This document shows positions 32,471 through 40,495 of a stretch of 64,000 bases of DNA, piece by piece. The notes beneath the pieces are model-generated. The model saw nothing but the letters and a program-made list of their open reading frames with translations, did no database searches and had not been told where the DNA came from. The position numbers were made by a program, and so were the translations under genes. Source of the stretch: Acetobacterium tundrae (GTDB lineage Bacteria > Bacillota > Clostridia > Eubacteriales > Eubacteriaceae); contig NZ_RXYB01000001.1 in NCBI RefSeq assembly GCF_008086615.1, positions 124,001 to 188,000 on the forward strand, in the 5' to 3' direction. Each line of letters begins with the position of its first letter. Within the stretch, counting starts at the first letter, position 1.

Positions 32471-33707
32471 AAATATTCGACTGGCTCTGGAAGGTTTAAG
32501 AGCGAATAAAATGCGGGCCCTTTTAACGATGCTAGGAATCATTATTGGGATTGCTTCGGTTATGGCAATTTCAACTCTTGGTTCGGCGATGACTGGTTCT
32601 GTTTCAAAAACAATGGACAAAATTGGTGGAAAAAATATTTCAGTGTCTTTAACTCCTAAAAATTATGATTCCCAGGCCACTCTGCAACCGGAGGATTACA
32701 TCACTCAGGATGAGCTTAACAGCTTTAAAGAAACTTATGCTGATCAAATTAGAGCAATCAGCCTTTCAAGCAGTCTTGGCTCCGGCAAGCTTAACAGCGG
32801 GTATGTTCACAAAGATGTCAGTGTCACTGGAGCAAACCCGGATTATCGTTTAGTTAATAACATCAACCTGGTTCAAGGGCGCTTTATTTCTGATCGGGAT
32901 ATTCAAAGTTCCAGAAACGTCATCATCATTGATACCACACTAAGAAATAATTTGGTTGGTGTCAATGGCGATCCAACAGGCATGGATATTACGGTGAAAA
33001 CTAAAAATACCAATGAAACCTATACGATTATCGGAGTATATGAAAAAGTGGTTATTGACAATCCGTTATTCAATATGGGAGATGATACTCGGATTGAGTG
33101 TTTTATTCCGATTACCACGGCAATGTCACTAAATTCTGCATCGACAAGTATACCTGGTTATGATAACTTCACGATCATGGCTTCAGCAAATGCCGACACG
33201 ACGGCCTTTGCTCAAATTACCAAGCAGTATTTTATCAAAAATATGGGAGCCTTGTCCGATTATACGATTGAAGCTCAAAGCATGGAAGCCATGGTCAGTG
33301 AAGCGACAAGCATGTTGAGCACCCTCTCACTTGGTATTTCAGTAATCGCCGGAATATCTTTGCTGGTTGGAGGGATTGGGGTGATGAATATCATGCTGGT
33401 TTCTGTAACCGAGCGGACAAAAGAAATTGGCATCCGGAAGGCTTTGGGGGCGAGAAACTCTGCCATTCGCAGTCAATTTATCATTGAAGCGATTATTATT
33501 TGTCTCATCGGCGGAATTATCGGAGTGGGACTCGGCTCAGTTCTTGGGGTATTAGGAAGTTCATTGCTGAAATTTCCGTCAACGCCGCCTGTCGGGCCCA
33601 TGATAATTGCTCTTTGCTTCTCAATGGGGATTGGTGTCTTCTTTGGTTATTATCCTGCTAATAAAGCAGCAAAACTTAATCCTATTGATGCTCTACGTTA
33701 TGAGTAA
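32457..33707 (+). CDS. ABC transporter permease (MacB type)
   Basis: A 416-residue permease with one N-terminal membrane segment (LLTMLGIIIGIASVMAISTLG), an outer MacB periplasmic-core-like domain, and three C-terminal membrane segments following SVTERTKEIGIRKALGARNS. The start at ATG 32457 follows GGAGGGA; an earlier frame start would lie deep inside the ATPase gene. With its two upstream partners it would expel peptides, antibiotics or lipids. Confidence 0.92.
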   Translation: MNLLENIRLALEGLRANKMRALLTMLGIIIGIASVMAISTLGSAMTGSVSKTMDKIGGKNISVSLTPKNYDSQATLQPEDYITQDELNSFKETYADQIRAISLSSSLGSGKLNSGYVHKDVSVTGANPDYRLVNNINLVQGRFISDRDIQSSRNVIIIDTTLRNNLVGVNGDPTGMDITVKTKNTNETYTIIGVYEKVVIDNPLFNMGDDTRIECFIPITTAMSLNSASTSIPGYDNFTIMASANADTTAFAQITKQYFIKNMGALSDYTIEAQSMEAMVSEATSMLSTLSLGISVIAGISLLVGGIGVMNIMLVSVTERTKEIGIRKALGARNSAIRSQFIIEAIIICLIGGIIGVGLGSVLGVLGSSLLKFPSTPPVGPMIIALCFSMGIGVFFGYYPANKAAKLNPIDALRYE

Positions 33708-33731
33708 TGATTCATTTAAAGTGCTGGAATC

Positions 33732-33762
33732 ATACGGACAATTGTTAATCAGTTGTCCGTAT
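33732..33762 (+). terminator. Possible terminator hairpin after MacB-like operon
   Basis: ATACGGACAA and TTGTCCGTAT form a perfect 10-bp stem around an 11-base loop. The following ATTTCAATT is only moderately T-rich, so the hairpin may terminate weakly. Confidence 0.5.
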
Positions 33763-33821
33763 TTCAATTATAGACACAATCACTTGAATAAAATGTTGGC
33801 AACTGATTAGGAAAAAAACTG

Positions 33822-33849
33822 CTGACACATACAAAAATCGTGTTATAAT
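33822..33849 (+). promoter_or_regulatory. Promoter of the ROK kinase gene
   Basis: CTGACA at 33822-33827 and TATAAT at 33844-33849 are 16 bases apart, with a TG one base before the -10 (extended -10). The gene starts 28 bases downstream. Confidence 0.65.
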
Positions 33850-33876
33850 TCAGTAAAATAAACAGTGAGGTACAGC

Positions 33877-34797
33877 ATGGGAATAGGAATCGATTTAGGT
33901 GGGACGACCATTAAAGGCGGAATAGTGAATAGCCAGGGAAAAATTTTACTGGAACGTTTTATTAAAACGGAAAGTCACCGCGGATATTCTAAATTGCTGA
34001 ATGATTTGTTGACATTGATCAAAGAATTGCTTTCGTATGCCCCAGATGAGCAGTTGATCGGAATTGGAATTCCCGGTATTTTGTCTTGGGATGGGGCGAT
34101 CGTGGTATCCTGTCCGAATCTGCGATGGAAAAATGTGACATTGAAAAAAGACCTCGAAGCTAGATTAACACAGGAAGTCAACCTGGTGAATGATGCAACA
34201 GCGGCCGGTATTGCCGAAGCAGCTTTTGGGAGTACTCTTGGGAAAACGAGTTCGATGATGATTACGCTGGGAACAGGTGTGGGAGGTGGACTCATCCTTA
34301 ATGGTCGGATCATTTCCGGCGCTCATGGCGTTGCAACCGAAGTGGGACATATGCTGATGGAGAAAAATTTCTATTCCTGCGGTTGCGGTAAAAACGGATG
34401 TCTGGAAACATTTGCTTCAGCGACAGCTTTGATTCGTTATTGTAAAATGCAAATGGAGCATGGCGTTGAATCGTCCTTGACCACTGAAAAAATGCTGGAT
34501 GGAAAAATAATCATCGATGCGGCAAAAGCCGGTGACCCTTTGGCGTTGGAGGCGGTTAATCGGCTTGCCAGGTACTTAGGTTGGGCAATTGCCAATATTA
34601 GTGACATCGTTGATCCTGAGATTTATGCGATTGGTGGAGGATTGTCTTATGCGGGAAATTTTCTGCTTGAAAAAATACGCATGGAAACATTAAAACGGCT
34701 AACCTATCCACAAAATGCCGTGCCGGAAATAGTTTTAGCAACGTTTAGAAATGAAGCCGGTATTATCGGAGCGGCAAACTTAAAAAGATTTATTTGA
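33877..34797 (+). CDS. glcK: ROK-family glucokinase
   Basis: A 306-residue ROK kinase. It has the ATP phosphate loop GIDLGGTTIKGGIV, the catalytic Asp in VNDATAAGIAEA, the glycine loop TLGTGVGGGLI, the hexose-binding EVGHM with histidine, and the zinc motif CGCGKNGCLET. These features fit Gram-positive GlcK glucokinase, which phosphorylates glucose with ATP; N-acetylmannosamine or fructose kinases are alternatives within ROK. The start at ATG 33877 follows GTGAGG. It is monocistronic and has its own promoter. Confidence 0.87.
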   Translation: MGIGIDLGGTTIKGGIVNSQGKILLERFIKTESHRGYSKLLNDLLTLIKELLSYAPDEQLIGIGIPGILSWDGAIVVSCPNLRWKNVTLKKDLEARLTQEVNLVNDATAAGIAEAAFGSTLGKTSSMMITLGTGVGGGLILNGRIISGAHGVATEVGHMLMEKNFYSCGCGKNGCLETFASATALIRYCKMQMEHGVESSLTTEKMLDGKIIIDAAKAGDPLALEAVNRLARYLGWAIANISDIVDPEIYAIGGGLSYAGNFLLEKIRMETLKRLTYPQNAVPEIVLATFRNEAGIIGAANLKRFI

Positions 34798-34825
34798 TTT
34801 AATTTAAAATAATTCATAAAAAAGA

Positions 34826-34853
34826 TTGAAATATTTCTCAGAATAAATATAAT
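34826..34853 (+). promoter_or_regulatory. Promoter of the rubredoxin gene
   Basis: TTGAAA at 34826-34831 and TATAAT at 34848-34853 are separated by 16 bases. The rubredoxin start lies 38 bases downstream of the -10. Confidence 0.65.
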
Positions 34854-34890
34854 AGAAATATAAAAAGACTATGAATAGGAGAAAAATAAA

Positions 34891-35052
34891 ATGCAGAAAT
34901 TTGAATGCGATGTATGTGGTTATGTTTATGATCCAGCTTTAGGTGATCCTGACAATGGCGTAGCTCCTGGAACAGCTTTTGCTGATCTTCCAGAAGATTG
35001 GGAATGCCCAACCTGTGGCGTTGGTAAAGATGATTTTTCAGCGATAGACTAA
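34891..35052 (+). CDS. Rubredoxin
   Basis: A 53-residue rubredoxin, the small electron carrier with one iron held by four cysteines. The ligands are Cys6 and Cys9 in [12 protein letters not shown] and Cys39 and Cys42 in [13 protein letters not shown], and the length is the family norm. TAGGAG precedes ATG 34891. It has its own promoter and a UUCG-loop terminator, so it is a single-gene unit. In anaerobes it usually delivers electrons to oxygen- or peroxide-reducing enzymes such as rubrerythrin and flavodiiron proteins; no such partner is adjacent. Confidence 0.95.
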   Translation: MQKFECDVCGYVYDPALGDPDNGVAPGTAFADLPEDWECPTCGVGKDDFSAID

Positions 35053-35062
35053 TATTATTGTT

Positions 35063-35090
35063 AAAAAAGAGCTTCGGCTCTTTTTTTTTA
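35063..35090 (+). terminator. Rho-independent terminator after rubredoxin
   Basis: AAAAAGAGC and GCTCTTTTT form a stem closed by a TTCG tetraloop and followed by a T-run. It lies 10 bases after the rubredoxin stop. Confidence 0.9.
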
Positions 35091-35182
35091 CTGTGAAATT
35101 TGCTGAATATATGAAGCATCACAAAAAAACACCAAATAAAGCAAGAAAGTACCTATTAATATATCTGAAAATGATATACTCT

Positions 35183-35205
35183 TATAATATAGAACGTTAT
35201 ACGTT
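35183..35205 (+). promoter_or_regulatory. -10 element and palindrome upstream of the methanol-locus regulator
   Basis: TATAAT at 35183-35188 is followed by the palindrome AACGTTATACGTT at 35193-35205, near the predicted transcript start. The palindrome may be an operator for the PocR/AraC-type protein encoded just downstream. I did not find a second copy before 38622. Confidence 0.5.
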
Positions 35206-35233
35206 TACAATTCGATGAATATGAGGGGCAATT

Positions 35234-36559
35234 ATGAAAAAGGAAGTTAACGATAAAAATTGTTACCGGTTATCCAATCGAGCACGATTACTACAGCTGG
35301 TTGATAAAGATATTATTGTCAAAATATTAGATGCTTTTACTAAGGTAACCGGTTTAACAGCAAATATCGTTGATGTGGAAGGACACTCAATTTTTTCTAA
35401 AAAAGATGCTCAAAAAAATTGTGAGTTTTGTCATATGATATGGAAAATGGAAAAAAAGAAGGGCATCAGTCGTTGTGTGGGTGCCTATGCTCGTGCCGGA
35501 AAACAAGCAGCTATTTTTGATGAACCTTATATTTTCAGATGCCCTGCCGGCTTAATTGAATGGGCAGCACCGATTATTTTTGATGAAGAGTATTTAGGAA
35601 CCATCATCTGTGGACAGGTTTTAATGTGGGAGCCGGAAGAATTCTTCTGGATTGAATTAGAAGAAATGAATCGATGCTTGACCGATGATTTCAAAGACTT
35701 GTTTATAGCAGCTAAAAAGTTGCAAGTCGTTTCAGGTGATAAGGTTCAGGGGGCAGCATCACTTTTGTATGTGATTGCAAACTATATCATCAAAACGGGA
35801 TGGGAAAGCTTACATCAAAAAAAAGAATTTGAATTGCAACAACTTTTACTGAATGAAGAGATTCAAACCCGAAAAAATCTTGAAGAGAAACTCAATAGCC
35901 AGAGTCTAAACTTTTTTTTTGAAAAGGAAAAAGCACTTATTGGAAAAATAAAGTTAAATGATTTAGAAGAATGCCGAAAAATATTCAAGGTGATGCTGGC
36001 TGACATTTTTTCTGAGGGTGGAGAAAAAATTTTAAAAATTAAAGGCCGTGTTTATGAATTGATTGTGGTGATGTCACGAGCTTGTGTAGAGACAGGGGTT
36101 GATATTGAAAAGTCAATTAACTTTAACGAAAACTTATTGCAGGAATTAAACAGCTGTTACAGCATTAGAGAAATAAATATTGTCGCATCATCATTATTAG
36201 AACGTTATTTAGATGAAATTCAGCATCATCGCAAATCAAAAAACAGAACCGCAATTGAGGGAATCAAAGGATTCATTCGGAATAATTACGATAAAAACCG
36301 TACCCTTGAAGAGATTGCCGATTCTGTTTATTTGAGCCCCTTTTACGTCAGTCGAATTTTCAAAGAAAGTCAGAACATGACGGTTATGGATTATGTGACA
36401 AAGGTTAAGCTGGATGAAGCTAAAAAAATGCTGAGAAATCCCCGCTATAAAATTGAAGAAATCGCCATGACATTGGGTTACAGTGACGGCAGTTATTTTT
36501 CAAAAGTTTTTCGTCGCAATGAAGGGATGACACCAACACAATTTAGACAGAACCTTTAA
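35234..36559 (+). CDS. PocR-domain AraC-family transcriptional regulator
   Basis: A 441-residue regulator. Residues about 15-180 match the PocR sensory domain, which senses small organic substrates such as propanediol or methyl compounds. Its cysteine-rich signature is visible in NCEFCHMIWKMEKKKGISRC and FRCPAGLIEWAAPI. A coiled helical region (about 190-240) leads to a C-terminal AraC double HTH (about 340-441, IKGFIRNNYDKNRTLEEIADSV and KIEEIAMTLGYSDGSYFSKVF). It is the first gene of the run that continues with a corrinoid protein 12 bases later. It very probably activates the methyltransferase genes in response to methanol or a related methyl donor. Confidence 0.9.
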   Translation: MKKEVNDKNCYRLSNRARLLQLVDKDIIVKILDAFTKVTGLTANIVDVEGHSIFSKKDAQKNCEFCHMIWKMEKKKGISRCVGAYARAGKQAAIFDEPYIFRCPAGLIEWAAPIIFDEEYLGTIICGQVLMWEPEEFFWIELEEMNRCLTDDFKDLFIAAKKLQVVSGDKVQGAASLLYVIANYIIKTGWESLHQKKEFELQQLLLNEEIQTRKNLEEKLNSQSLNFFFEKEKALIGKIKLNDLEECRKIFKVMLADIFSEGGEKILKIKGRVYELIVVMSRACVETGVDIEKSINFNENLLQELNSCYSIREINIVASSLLERYLDEIQHHRKSKNRTAIEGIKGFIRNNYDKNRTLEEIADSVYLSPFYVSRIFKESQNMTVMDYVTKVKLDEAKKMLRNPRYKIEEIAMTLGYSDGSYFSKVFRRNEGMTPTQFRQNL

Positions 36560-36571
36560 AAGGAGGAAAAT

Positions 36572-37234
36572 ATGGATGCATACTTAAAAAAAATTCAAGA
36601 TGGTATCATTGATGGTGATGCAGAACTTGTCAAGAATTCGACAGAACAGGCACTCATACAGGGGATTGATGCTGATATGATCATAAAAACGGCATTGATT
36701 CCGACGATGGAAAAAATTGGCAAGGAATTTAAGGCAGGTGATATTTATATTCCGGATGTGTTAATGTCATCAAGAGCAATGCATGCCAGTCTCTATGTTC
36801 TAAAGCCATTGCTGATCGAAACAAATCAGAGCAAAAAGAAAGGCATTGTGATTATCGGGACAGTTGCCGGAGACCTCCATGATATCGGAAAAAACATGGT
36901 TTCAATGATCCTGCAAGGGGATGGTTATGATGTCATTGATTTAGGAATCGACGTTCCGGCGGCATCCTATATTTCAGCAATTCTACGATATAAACCAGAC
37001 ATTCTAGCGATGTCGGCACTGTTAACAACGACCATTGGAGAATTTAAAAATGTCATTCAAGCTATTATTGACGAAGGACTAAGGGACCGAGTTAAGATTG
37101 TAGTAGGAGGCGGACCGGTAACACAGAATTATGCTGATGAAATCGGAGCAAATGGTTTTGGAAAAGATGTTTTTGAAGCCATTGAGGTGGTAAATAAACT
37201 ACTTGGGAATAAGGAGGGCTACTTTAATGTCTAA
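36572..37234 (+). CDS. MtaC-like corrinoid protein (first copy)
   Basis: A 220-residue methyltransferase corrinoid protein. Residues 1-90 form the four-helix cap and residues 91-210 the B12-binding Rossmann domain, with the lower cobalt ligand His103 in GTVAGDLHDIGKNMV and later GLIDV-like LGIDVP, MSALLTTTI and GGGPVTQNYADEIGANGF. It is similar to the MtaC at 40496 (same blocks). AAAGGAGGAAAAT precedes ATG 36572. It sits with the regulator and the GTPase rather than with MtaB, so it may have a separate substrate enzyme, or serve as a second shuttle or a sensor. Confidence 0.9.
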   Translation: MDAYLKKIQDGIIDGDAELVKNSTEQALIQGIDADMIIKTALIPTMEKIGKEFKAGDIYIPDVLMSSRAMHASLYVLKPLLIETNQSKKKGIVIIGTVAGDLHDIGKNMVSMILQGDGYDVIDLGIDVPAASYISAILRYKPDILAMSALLTTTIGEFKNVIQAIIDEGLRDRVKIVVGGGPVTQNYADEIGANGFGKDVFEAIEVVNKLLGNKEGYFNV

Positions 37235-37245
37235 AAGGTGGAAAA

Positions 37246-37866
37246 ATGATAAAAAATAATCGCCCGGAAGTTATTCTGTTTACTGGGTTTCTGGGCTCAG
37301 GTAAAACAACCATGCTTTTAAAAACGATTGAAATGGCATCGGTTTATCAGAAAAAATGTGCAATTATTATTAATGAAATTGGTGAGGTGGGTATTGATAA
37401 TCGCCAGATGCGAATGTTGGGCTATGATGTTCTGGATTTGTTTGGCGGGTGTGTGTGTTGCACAATGAAAGTAACATTGGAGGCGACAATTAATCACTTG
37501 CTAGAAAATAACGATAATTTAGATTATATATTATTTGAACCATCCGGTGTGGCGGATCCATTAGCTTTATATGAGGCCATAACCAATTGTGGATATGCTG
37601 AAAGTGACATTCAGAATATTTTTATTTTCGATCCAACCAGGATCGACTTTTATCAAAAACATTTAAAAACACTGTTTTGGGATTCTGTGAATTTGGCAAA
37701 TTATGTAGTGATCAACAAAATTGATGAGGTATCAAAAGAGAGAACGGAGGAAGCAGCAGACATGGTAGCATCAATTAAACCCGGCATTAAATCTTTTAAA
37801 ATGAACTTAAACAACGAATTAACGTCTGAATTTAGCCAACATCTTATGGGAAAGGAGGTAAGCTAG
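37246..37866 (+). CDS. COG0523 (CobW/G3E) GTPase lacking its C-terminal domain
   Basis: A 206-residue G3E GTPase of the CobW/COG0523 metallochaperone group. It has Walker A GFLGSGKTT, the switch glutamate in INEIGEVGID, the metal-binding CVCC site (Cys69, Cys71, Cys72), FEPSGVADP and the guanine-specific NKID. Family members are normally 300-400 residues because a CobW C-terminal domain follows. Here the protein stops after the GTPase domain, and the next gene, which starts directly after the stop codon, appears to supply the missing part. In this locus it could deliver zinc to MtaB or help cobalamin loading of the corrinoid proteins; both are inference. Confidence 0.85.
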   Translation: MIKNNRPEVILFTGFLGSGKTTMLLKTIEMASVYQKKCAIIINEIGEVGIDNRQMRMLGYDVLDLFGGCVCCTMKVTLEATINHLLENNDNLDYILFEPSGVADPLALYEAITNCGYAESDIQNIFIFDPTRIDFYQKHLKTLFWDSVNLANYVVINKIDEVSKERTEEAADMVASIKPGIKSFKMNLNNELTSEFSQHLMGKEVS

Positions 37867-38343
37867 ATGTATCAAGAGGAGTTTCTTCCGGTTGTTTTTA
37901 AAGTTGAACTGAGATCAGAACGGACTTTTTCAGTTAAAAAATGGCAGAAGATTATTGATGATATATTTTGTTCATATGTGGATGATATTTCAAAAAATGA
38001 GGAATGTTTGATTGGTCACATTAAAGCATTAGCTGAAATTGATAAAGAGAATTTTATTAAATATAGTTGTATCAATGATTCGAATCATATTAACAGCGAA
38101 GTTCATTGTAAGCAAAATAATATCAATAAAATAAATATGATCATCAACTCACTTGTTTCAAATATCAGCGAAAATGAAAGTTGTCAGTTTTTAGAAAGAT
38201 CATGTCTGGTAGCTGAAAATGCCGGCGATCAGATAAATATCGAGATTGTAAAAAACGAGAAAATAACAATCGAAAAAACGCATCATCATGGAGAAGATGA
38301 AGTCTGCCCAATCTGCGGGGAGCATCATCTACACAAAGATTGA
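37867..38343 (+). CDS. Separate CobW C-terminal-like protein with metal-binding tail
   Basis: A 158-residue protein that I do not match to a named family with certainty. The first 65 residues (FLPVVFKVELRSERTFSVKKW, then IKALAEI) resemble the CobW C-terminal domain. The last 21 residues are a striking metal-binding tail, with HHHGEDEVCPICGEHHLHKD containing six histidines and a CxxC. The ATG directly follows the stop of the GTPase gene, and AAAGGAGG lies within that gene, so the two are tightly coupled. Together they look like one COG0523 metallochaperone split in two chains. A zinc or cobalt role is inferred from the tail and the methyltransferase neighbours. Confidence 0.7.
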   Translation: MYQEEFLPVVFKVELRSERTFSVKKWQKIIDDIFCSYVDDISKNEECLIGHIKALAEIDKENFIKYSCINDSNHINSEVHCKQNNINKINMIINSLVSNISENESCQFLERSCLVAENAGDQINIEIVKNEKITIEKTHHHGEDEVCPICGEHHLHKD

Positions 38344-38576
38344 TCATGATAAATTATGAATAAATCGTATAACCAGCAATATTTACAATAAATAGTGCTG
38401 GTTATAGTTATATTTTGGCGATATTAATACAGAAAGCAAGATAATACCGAATAGTGTAAAAATCGTCTAAAGACGAATGATAAATGATACGGTAAGATAA
38501 GAATATAAAATATTTATTTTAGTAATCCTGTCAGGACTAAAAATAAAAAAGAACATTAGAGGAGGGGTAAGAGAAT
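38344..38576. other. Intergenic region within the methanol locus
   Basis: No gene is seen here. It is AT-rich and contains two small hairpins (TCGTC-TAAA-GACGA at 38464-38477, and TAATCCTG-TCAGGACTA near 38522-38539). An AGAGGAGGGG lies at 38558-38568 with no start codon following it. The region probably carries the promoter and leader of the mtaB transcription unit. I looked for a cobalamin riboswitch B12 box and did not find one. Confidence 0.6.
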
Positions 38577-38606
38577 TTCAAAATAACAGATTGTTGTTAT
38601 TTTGAA
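38577..38606 (+). promoter_or_regulatory. 12-bp perfect inverted repeat directly before the ribosome site
   Basis: TTCAAAATAACA and TGTTATTTTGAA are exact reverse complements around GATTGT. The repeat ends 5 bases before the GGAGG that serves ATG 38622, and the orphan AGGAGGGG lies just before it. It could be a transcription operator or a leader hairpin that controls translation of the operon. Confidence 0.6.
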
Positions 38607-38621
38607 TTGTTGGAGGATTAT

Positions 38622-39011
38622 ATGGATTATAAAGCGTTGATATGGTATGTAAAAAATCTTGAAGATGAAATTGTTGTGGAAATATTGGATGACTTTATTG
38701 CTCATAATCCAACAAGAGATGAAGGAATTGAAGTGATGAGAGCATGTCAAAAAGGGACTGAAGAAGTTGGAAGGCTGTTTGAACAGGGGAAATATTTCGC
38801 TGGTGATCTGTTATTCGCCGGTGAGATGTTAAAAGAAGCCAAAGCTAAGCTTCAGCCAATTATCGGAGAGGATCTTAATTATTTAAAATCCGGTAACATT
38901 ACCCTTGGTCCAGTGTACGGAGATGCATCTGAACAAGGAGAAGAGATTTTAGCAAAAATCGTGAGAATGGCGGGTTTCGTTGTGGTTAATTCAACCGTTA
39001 GAGTTTCATAA
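38622..39011 (+). CDS. Truncated corrinoid-protein relative without cobalt ligand
   Basis: A 129-residue protein that aligns with the first 125 residues of the MtaC proteins: the helical cap (residues 1-85, with VGRLFEQGKYFAGDLLFAGEML matching IGKEFKAGDIYIPDVLMSSRAM position for position) followed by only the first strand-helix-strand of the B12 domain. The DLHDIG motif is replaced by DASEQG, so the cobalt-binding His is Ser103. The protein ends at VVVNSTVRVS, and mtaB begins 21 bases later, so no lost downstream half remains. It cannot bind cobalamin as MtaC does. A scaffold, a MtaB partner or a regulator is possible. The start at ATG 38622 follows GGAGG. Confidence 0.8.
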   Translation: MDYKALIWYVKNLEDEIVVEILDDFIAHNPTRDEGIEVMRACQKGTEEVGRLFEQGKYFAGDLLFAGEMLKEAKAKLQPIIGEDLNYLKSGNITLGPVYGDASEQGEEILAKIVRMAGFVVVNSTVRVS

Positions 39012-39032
39012 ATAAAATTTTGGAGGAAAAAA

Positions 39033-40412
39033 ATGACTAAGAAATTTAATCAACTGGCATATCGTAATTTAGATGATTTTGTATATGGGTCCAGTCCAAA
39101 TCCGGTAACGACAAAAAGTGGTATGGTTATTGGCGGTGGAACGGTTTATCCTGAAATTAATTTCACTTTGCCGGGAATGGATATTAATGATTCAACTATA
39201 AAGAAGGCAGCAACGATTTATTCGAATATTATCGATGGCGTTTTGAAACGGGCATCTGAATTATATGCACCAGGGGTTTTAGTCGAATATGAAACGCTTC
39301 CTGATTTTACAGAGCACCCGAAGTACGGAATCGAAATCAATCGTATTCTCATAAACAGTATGAAAGAAGCAGCTGAAAAATACGGTTTAAAAACAGCGAT
39401 CCGAACAACCCCAAATGATTTAAGAGAAATGAGCCGCCCGCCAGTGATGCGAAGTGGAAAATACTGGGATACCATGCTTGAACTTTTTGAGCAGAGTGTA
39501 AAAGATGGGTCTGATTTTATCTCCATCGAATCAACGGGTGGAAAAGAAATCAATGATTCAGCATTAGTTAAAGCGGATATTCGAAAAGCAATTTTTGCTT
39601 TAGGAGTACTGGGATGTAGAGACATGGAATTTTTATGGAAGAATTTGGTGGAAATCGCCGGTCTCGGTAAAGATTGTTATGCCGCCGGTGACTCAGCATG
39701 TGGCTTTGCCAACACGGCAATGGTATTAGCAGAAAAAGGATTTATCCCACATGTTTTTGCTGCTGTCATTCGCGTGATTGCAGTACCAAGAGCTCTAGTG
39801 GCTTTTGAGCAAGGAGCTGTCGGACCGAGCAAAGACTGTGCTTATGAAGGCCCTTTCATTAAGGCAATTACGGGATGTCCAATTTCTATGGAAGGCAAAT
39901 CAGCAGCAGGAGCTCATTTAAGCCCGATTGGCAACATTGCCGCTGCAGTTGCGGACACATGGAGTAATGAATCAATTCAACAGGTTAAATTACTTTCGGA
40001 AATGGCCCCGATTGTGGGGATGGAACAATTGATTTACGACTGTCGGTTAATGAATGCAGCAACCGAGAATGGACAACAGCTGATTTTCAGAGATTTTCTG
40101 GTAAAATCCGATGCCGCATTGGATGTTCAGGCTTACGTTCTTAAACCGGATGTAGTCATGAGAATTAGTGCTGAACTGGTAAAAATACAAGATAATTTTC
40201 TAAGAACGAAAATAGCTGCTCAACTCACCGTCGCAGAATTAAAGAAAGCAATCAATGAAGGAAAAGTTAAAAGTGATAAACGAGATATGAAATGGCTTGA
40301 TAAAATGGAAAAACAAATTGAAACTATTCCAGATGACGCCATTGAATTCTACAATCAGATAAAATCGGAGTTGGATTTGGACAAATTTATTCCCAGCGAA
40401 TATGGTTTATAA
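39033..40412 (+). CDS. mtaB: Methanol:corrinoid methyltransferase MtaB
   Basis: A 459-residue zinc enzyme that moves the methyl group of methanol to the cobalt of MtaC. The sequence follows MtaB throughout (YGSSPNPVTTKSGMVIGGG, VEYETLPDFTEHPKYG, GAVGPSKDCAYEGPF). Candidate zinc ligands are Glu166 in ISIESTGGKE, Cys223 in AAGDSACGF and Cys269 or Cys282 further on. GGAGG precedes ATG 39033. Its neighbours, the truncated corrinoid relative, MtaC and a pterin-type methyltransferase, form a complete methanol-to-tetrahydrofolate route as used by methylotrophic acetogens. Confidence 0.95.
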   Translation: MTKKFNQLAYRNLDDFVYGSSPNPVTTKSGMVIGGGTVYPEINFTLPGMDINDSTIKKAATIYSNIIDGVLKRASELYAPGVLVEYETLPDFTEHPKYGIEINRILINSMKEAAEKYGLKTAIRTTPNDLREMSRPPVMRSGKYWDTMLELFEQSVKDGSDFISIESTGGKEINDSALVKADIRKAIFALGVLGCRDMEFLWKNLVEIAGLGKDCYAAGDSACGFANTAMVLAEKGFIPHVFAAVIRVIAVPRALVAFEQGAVGPSKDCAYEGPFIKAITGCPISMEGKSAAGAHLSPIGNIAAAVADTWSNESIQQVKLLSEMAPIVGMEQLIYDCRLMNAATENGQQLIFRDFLVKSDAALDVQAYVLKPDVVMRISAELVKIQDNFLRTKIAAQLTVAELKKAINEGKVKSDKRDMKWLDKMEKQIETIPDDAIEFYNQIKSELDLDKFIPSEYGL

Positions 40413-40495
40413 TAAAAAATGATGCGTTAAAAGAGGGTAAGACAAATAACGAGAACGGTAAAAATAAAAATATAGAAATTCCAGGAGGTATTAGA

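Noticed and set aside
38344-38621. Cobalamin riboswitch before the mtaB operon
   Set aside because: Such control would fit the corrinoid proteins, but I could not find a B12-box-like core or the expected long multi-helix leader in this gap or before 35234.
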